From NCBI GenBank assembly GCA_035296965.1, contig DATGZX010000164.1:1-64000 (forward strand): a stretch of 64,000 nt of DNA, read 5' to 3'. The translations under genes and the position numbers were made by a program. The DNA comes from DATGZX01 sp035296965. GTDB lineage: Bacteria; Planctomycetota; Planctomycetia; Gemmatales; Gemmataceae. Every line of letters begins with the position of its first letter. The first letter of the stretch is position 1. Below, piece after piece: positions 60,362-64,000 of the stretch. Below the pieces are notes generated by a model, which saw only the letters and a list, made by a program, of their open reading frames with translations, did not search any database and was not told the DNA's origin.

Positions 60362-61981
60362 ATGCCTCGCGTGCTTATCAGCGACAAACTTGAAATCCCC
60401 GGTCTTGACCTGCTCAGGGAGGCTGGCTGCGACCTGGACGAGCGCGCGGGCCTGACGGGCAGCGCCCTCCGTGAGGCTCTGCGCGCGGCCGACGGCGTCA
60501 TCGTCCGCAGCGGCACGCGCCTGACGGCGGAGCTATTGGAGAACCCCGGCAGGCTCCGGGCCATCGTTCGCGCCGGGGTCGGCGTGGACAATATCGATGT
60601 CGCTGCCGCCACGCGTTCCGGCATCGTTGTCATGAATACCCCTGGCGGCAACACAGTCAGCACGGCCGAGCACACGATCACCTTGCTCATGGCGCTCGCT
60701 CGGCACATCCCCGCTGCCGACAGCAGCATTAGGCAAGGAAAATGGGAACGCACCAGGTTCATCGGTACTCAGCTCGCCGGCAAGACGCTGGGGGTCATCG
60801 GCCTGGGCCGCGTTGGCCGGGAAGTGGCTCGCAGGGCAGCTGGCCTCGATATGAACGTTGTAGGTTACGATCCGTTCATGGCGCCGGACAAGGCCAGCCA
60901 GCTCGGCATCGAGAGTGTGCCGGACCTGAATCAACTGTTGCCACGCTGCGATTTTCTCACCGTGCACACCCCGCTCACTGACGAGACTCGTAATCTGATC
61001 GACGCTTGCGAACTCGCCATGATGAAGCCGCTGGCACGTGTGCTGAACTGCGCCCGTGGCGGCATCGTCAACGAGGAAGCGCTGGCGGAAGCGCTGGGAA
61101 CCGGCCACTTAGCTGGCGCCGCTCTGGACGTATTCGTGCAGGAGCCGCCACCGCGGGATCACCCCTTGTTGAAGCTGCCCAATGTCGTTGTGACTCCGCA
61201 CCTTGGAGCCTCGACGGCGGAAGCGCAAGCCTCCGTAGCGCGCGAAGCAGCTCAGCTTCTCGTCGATTTTCTCAAGCGCGGTGTGGTGCAATTTGCAGTC
61301 AACATGGCGGCCGTGGATCGAACCGAGTTGGAAGAGCTGCGGCTCTACGTGGATATGGCGCGGCGGCTGGGGTTGCTGCATGCCCAGATGTGCCAGGGGG
61401 CGATCCAGCGTGCGGAGCTGAGTTACCGTGGCGAGGTGGCGCGCCGCAGCACCCGGCTCGTGACGGCGGCGTTCGCTGCGGGGCTGCTCGAACACGGCCT
61501 CGCCGAATCCGTGAACATCGTTAATGCCGAGCTGCTGGCACGCGAGCGGGGCATCGACATTGTCGAGCAGACCAACCCGCGCAAGGGCGATTTCGGCACG
61601 CTCATCAAAGCGGATGTCGTCACCGAGAAGAAAGTCTACACGGCGGCCGCGACCCTGTTCGGCAATCAATTCCTGCGCTTGGTGCAGATCGGCCCCTATC
61701 ATCTCGACTCGTTCCTGGATGGGATCATGCTGATCTTCACCCATCATGACGTTCCAGGACTGATCGGCTTCATTGGCACCATTCTCGGCAAGCACCAGGT
61801 CAATATTGCCCAGATGACCGTCGGCCGGCAACTTCCTGGCGGCGAGGCCATTGCGATCTTGAACCTGGACAGTCTGCCGCCCGAAGATGCTATCCGGGAG
61901 GTACGCGCGCACCCGAAGATTAGCGGTCTCAGCGTGGTCAAGCTGCCAGCCGCGGGAGCGATGCCTGCCTGGTTTGGCTGA
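60362..61981 (+). CDS. serA: D-3-phosphoglycerate dehydrogenase
   Basis: 539 aa. NAD-binding LGVIGLGRVGREVARRAA, catalytic Arg in NCARGGIVNEEAL, Glu in EPPPRDHPL and His in TPHLGASTAEAQ. An ACT domain (VNIAQMTVGRQLPGGEAIAIL) closes the protein after an intervening ASB-type domain, the long SerA type. It commits 3-phosphoglycerate to serine. It follows the class V aminotransferase by 12 bp. Confidence 0.93.
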   Translation: MPRVLISDKLEIPGLDLLREAGCDLDERAGLTGSALREALRAADGVIVRSGTRLTAELLENPGRLRAIVRAGVGVDNIDVAAATRSGIVVMNTPGGNTVSTAEHTITLLMALARHIPAADSSIRQGKWERTRFIGTQLAGKTLGVIGLGRVGREVARRAAGLDMNVVGYDPFMAPDKASQLGIESVPDLNQLLPRCDFLTVHTPLTDETRNLIDACELAMMKPLARVLNCARGGIVNEEALAEALGTGHLAGAALDVFVQEPPPRDHPLLKLPNVVVTPHLGASTAEAQASVAREAAQLLVDFLKRGVVQFAVNMAAVDRTELEELRLYVDMARRLGLLHAQMCQGAIQRAELSYRGEVARRSTRLVTAAFAAGLLEHGLAESVNIVNAELLARERGIDIVEQTNPRKGDFGTLIKADVVTEKKVYTAAATLFGNQFLRLVQIGPYHLDSFLDGIMLIFTHHDVPGLIGFIGTILGKHQVNIAQMTVGRQLPGGEAIAILNLDSLPPEDAIREVRAHPKISGLSVVKLPAAGAMPAWFG

Positions 61982-62070
61982 GAGCGGAAAGACTGCGTCC
62001 AAAAGCACGAGGAGAACGACCGGCAGACGTCATCGTTTTCCGTGGTTTTTTCGGGGATGTCTGGCGGCGG

Positions 62071-62226
62071 CTAGTGCTTTGTCACAGCTTAATGTTCGGG
62101 TAGACCGATTTCAGTTTTGTTCGGAAAACATGGACTGCGGCGCTTTTTCGCCGCTTTTGTTTTTCCTTGCTGTAGCAAACCAAAAGCGGCGGCAAGGCGC
62201 CGCACTCCAAAGGTGCGGGCCCGCTA
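62071..62226. repeat. Dispersed palindromic element, copy 2 (inverted)
   Basis: Begins CTAGTGCTTTGTCACAGCTTA and ends GGTGCGGGCCCGCTA, the reverse of the copy at 19965-20122, with a degenerate version of the same long hairpin (about 62131-62199). Its right end includes the TAG stop of the leftward isomerase gene. Confidence 0.85.
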
Positions 62227-63093
62227 GACGTTGCAGATGCGGAAGCCTTGCGCCAGCGAGGCCAGCGGCTCCCTCTTCGGAATAAATTCCTGGCCGAGGT
62301 AGCCTTCGTATCCTGTTTCCAGGATCGCTTTCACAATCGCGGGATAGTTCAGTTCCTGGGTCTCGTCGATCTCGTTCCGGCCGGGGACGCCTCCAGTATG
62401 GTAGTGCGCAATGTAACCCTTGTAATCGCGGATCGTGCGAATGACGTCTCCTTCCATGATCTGCATGTGATAAATGTCATACAGAAGACGGAATCGGGGC
62501 GAGCCGACTTTTTTCACGAGATCGACTCCCCACTTCGTGCGATCGTACATGTAATCCTTGTGATCGATTTTGCTGTTCAGGCCCTCCATGCAGATCGTGA
62601 CCTTTTTCTCCTCCGCGAAACCAACGACGTTCTTCAGACCGAGCACGCAATTCTCCAGGCCCTCGTCGTCCGCCATGCCGCGTCGATTGCCGGCCATGCA
62701 TATGACATTCGGGAGCCCCTCAGCAGCTGCGAATTCGATGTTACTGCGCAGCTGCTTCTCGATTCCTTCATGATACTGCTTGCGGTTGAGGCCGTTAGGA
62801 ATGGACACTCGGCCGAGCATCGCGCACGTCAGCCCGTAGGGTTTGACGATCTTGAACTCTTCCTGAGTCAGAAGTTCGATCGACCGGTAGCCCATCTTCG
62901 CGGCCGCGGCTGCCAGGTCTTCCAACCTGATGCCGCCATAGCACCAGCGACAAATCGACTGCTTGATTTTGCCCTTGGAGTTGGTATCCGCTGCGGCGTG
63001 CGCTCGCAGAGTAGAGGCAGAAAGAGTGGCAAATGCTCCTGCCCCGAGCGCTTTCAGAGCAGAACGGCGGTTCCAAGAATTGCCCGATTTCAT
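62224..63093 (-). CDS. Exported TIM-barrel isomerase/epimerase (hydroxypyruvate isomerase-like)
   Basis: 289 aa with a twin-arginine-type signal (RRSALKALGAGAFATL). Xylose-isomerase-like TIM barrel with metal-binding residues: ICMEGLNSK (Glu), LLYDIYHMQIMEGD (Asp, His), HTGGVPGRNE and late GYLGQEFIP (Glu). Closest in pattern to hydroxypyruvate isomerase Hyi. Export is unusual for classic Hyi but common in planctomycete sugar isomerases. Stop codon supplied by the adjacent repeat. Confidence 0.82.
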   Translation of the reverse strand: MKSGNSWNRRSALKALGAGAFATLSASTLRAHAAADTNSKGKIKQSICRWCYGGIRLEDLAAAAAKMGYRSIELLTQEEFKIVKPYGLTCAMLGRVSIPNGLNRKQYHEGIEKQLRSNIEFAAAEGLPNVICMAGNRRGMADDEGLENCVLGLKNVVGFAEEKKVTICMEGLNSKIDHKDYMYDRTKWGVDLVKKVGSPRFRLLYDIYHMQIMEGDVIRTIRDYKGYIAHYHTGGVPGRNEIDETQELNYPAIVKAILETGYEGYLGQEFIPKREPLASLAQGFRICNV

Positions 63094-63167
63094 GTTAATC
63101 TCCTTTGCATTTATGCTGTTGTTAACACGGCCTTCTTCCTACCGTCAGCCGGTCGCACCTTTGGGTA

Positions 63168-63233
63168 GTAGCTTAAGCTGGCAGCTTGAGCTACGAGAAA
63201 ACTGATACCGGATTGGTAAGGTGAGACACTACC
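63168..63233. repeat. 66-bp dispersed repeat, copy 2
   Basis: Matches 45598-45663 at about 60 of 66 positions. This copy has inverted ends TGGGTAGT (63163-63170) and ACTACCCA (63228-63235). It lies between divergent genes. Confidence 0.8.
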
Positions 63234-63382
63234 CAGCATTGTACCTATTATCGAAATGGCGGCATCGCGCAGATCGACCGGGTTCACTTCTGACATTGAC
63301 CTGGAATTTCGCTCAGAGTAAGTAACATTCGGTTGCGACAATAATCTCAGCGCAGCAGGATGGTCCGCCGGGGGGGCCGCTC

Positions 63383-63757
63383 GTGACATCACACCAACCG
63401 GACCCAAGCATCTTGTTAGTCGAGGACGATGCGACTACTCGTGATGCGATGATCCTCATTCTGAAGGAAGAGGGCTACTCGGTCGCCAGTGCGGCCAACG
63501 GTCGGGAAGCGCTCGCTCACCTGCGCGGCCCCCACCGGCCAAAGCTCATTCTACTGGATCTCATGATGCCGATCATGAACGGTTGGGAGTTCTGGATAGA
63601 ACACCAAAAAGATCCTGCCTTGAAAGCTATCCCGGTCGTCGTCGTCTCGGCCGACGGGAATCTGCCGCAAAAGGCTGCCCCGAATGGCGTCGCGGACTAT
63701 CTTCGCAAGCCGGTCGACGTCGAACTGCTTCTGGACACCGTACAACGCTACTGTTAG
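63383..63757 (+). CDS. Single-domain response regulator receiver
   Basis: 124 aa from a GTG. SILLVEDDATTRDAM (acidic pocket), LILLDLMMP with the phospho-acceptor Asp, VVVSADG and the DYLRKPVD Lys. No output domain. A stand-alone receiver acting by protein contact; no histidine kinase is in the window. Confidence 0.9.
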   Translation: MTSHQPDPSILLVEDDATTRDAMILILKEEGYSVASAANGREALAHLRGPHRPKLILLDLMMPIMNGWEFWIEHQKDPALKAIPVVVVSADGNLPQKAAPNGVADYLRKPVDVELLLDTVQRYC

Positions 63758-63810
63758 CGTGCGTGGCCACGTCCTCCTTCGGCTCAATTGTCCGGGCTGC
63801 AAGCAGCCAT

Positions 63811-64000
63811 TCATTTCGCTCGCGCTTGTGAGAGCCAAATCTCTGCCTCAAGACGATAGAATTCCACGGCAGGAACTTCGATCGCCGCGGCGGCGCCAGA
63901 CCGAAGCCTGTTTTTGACAGAATCCTCCACCGCCTTCATTCTATTCCAGTGCCCGGCGTAAGCTGCTTCCTCGTCCGCCTTTCCTTTTGCCGCATCGCGC
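63811..64000 (-). CDS. 3' end of a TolC-like or helical protein (runs off the window)
   Basis: The last 62 codons, with the frame open to the window edge: AAYAGHWNRMKAVEDSVKNR, then VEFYRLEAEIWLSQARAK and TGA at 63811. The helical, Glu/Lys-rich pattern resembles the C-termini of TolC-like or similar planctomycete proteins. The gene begins beyond the right end. Confidence 0.65.
   Translation of the reverse strand, partial: RDAAKGKADEEAAYAGHWNRMKAVEDSVKNRLRSGAAAAIEVPAVEFYRLEAEIWLSQARAK

Noticed and set aside
1..64000. CRISPR array or tRNA genes
   Set aside because: No regularly spaced repeats and no cloverleaf I could recognise; the repeats seen are isolated hairpins.

Overview
The window looks like a chromosomal segment of a planctomycete, most likely a Gemmataceae-type organism. 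I base this on gene families typical of that group: a DUF1501 / pre-peptidase C-terminal / DUF1549-DUF1553 / planctomycete-cytochrome (PSCyt) block, a DUF1559 prepilin-like protein, a serine/threonine kinase fused to WD40 repeats, HEAT/WD40 proteins, and many short dispersed hairpin repeats sitting at gene ends. I recognised no rRNA, tRNA, CRISPR array or complete insertion sequence.

Layout. 0.2-4.4 kb: an arginine dihydrolase next to a LOR/SDH ornithine cyclodeaminase (the two halves of the cyanobacterial AgrE/ArgZ enzyme, here as separate genes), a YfcE-like phosphoesterase, a small unknown protein and a PduO-type cobalamin adenosyltransferase. 4.8-13.5 kb: the DUF1501, PPC, DUF1549/DUF1553 and PSCyt1-WD40 block of exported proteins. 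13.6-21.5 kb: a metallo-beta-lactamase-fold protein, then a tightly packed operon encoding a HEAT/WD40 protein, a Ycf46-like AAA ATPase and a lid-less Hsp70, then an MFS exporter. 21.6-27.4 kb: a WD40 protein that seems to have lost its kinase domain, convergent with a full kinase-WD40 protein. 28.2-33.5 kb: a visibly more AT-rich island bounded by a VapC fragment and a truncated tyrosine recombinase. It carries five leftward genes for exported or membrane proteins: MauE/DoxX-DUF1573, DUF1559, a ten-cysteine peptide, a membrane-anchored unknown, and a DUF1573-like protein interrupted by one in-frame UGA. 33.7-43 kb: a terpenoid-like cluster (radical SAM, unknown, prenyltransferase-repeat protein, DUF116-polyprenyl synthase fusion, squalene-hopene-type cyclase, ferredoxin, GcvH-like carrier) with a divergent DegT-type aminotransferase. 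43-49 kb: ArsR and CobW, an unknown membrane protein, a LysM protein, a GlmU-like protein and a Gfo/Idh/MocA oxidoreductase. 50.9-57.1 kb: a GH127-like glycosidase and typA, with two toxin-antitoxin modules between them. 57.3-64 kb: sixA-like, a lipoprotein, a class V aminotransferase with serA, a TIM-barrel isomerase, a response regulator and the end of a further gene.

Three signals stand out. First, the UGA in the DUF1573-like gene directly follows a Cys codon. The reading frame and the domain continue beyond it, and a perfect 7-bp hairpin follows at a distance compatible with a bacterial SECIS element. The gene is therefore either an undescribed extracytoplasmic selenoprotein or a nonsense-mutated gene. 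Second, both toxin-antitoxin modules (hicAB and a RelE/ParE pair) sit just 3' of a housekeeping or metabolic gene, and each has a duplicated 3' end of that gene on its far side. This suggests insertion that rebuilt or duplicated the gene tail. Third, two compact multigene systems have coherent but uncharacterised logic: the HEAT/WD40-AAA-Hsp70 operon and the terpenoid, ferredoxin and lipoyl-carrier cluster. All calls come from reading the sequence, without database searches.
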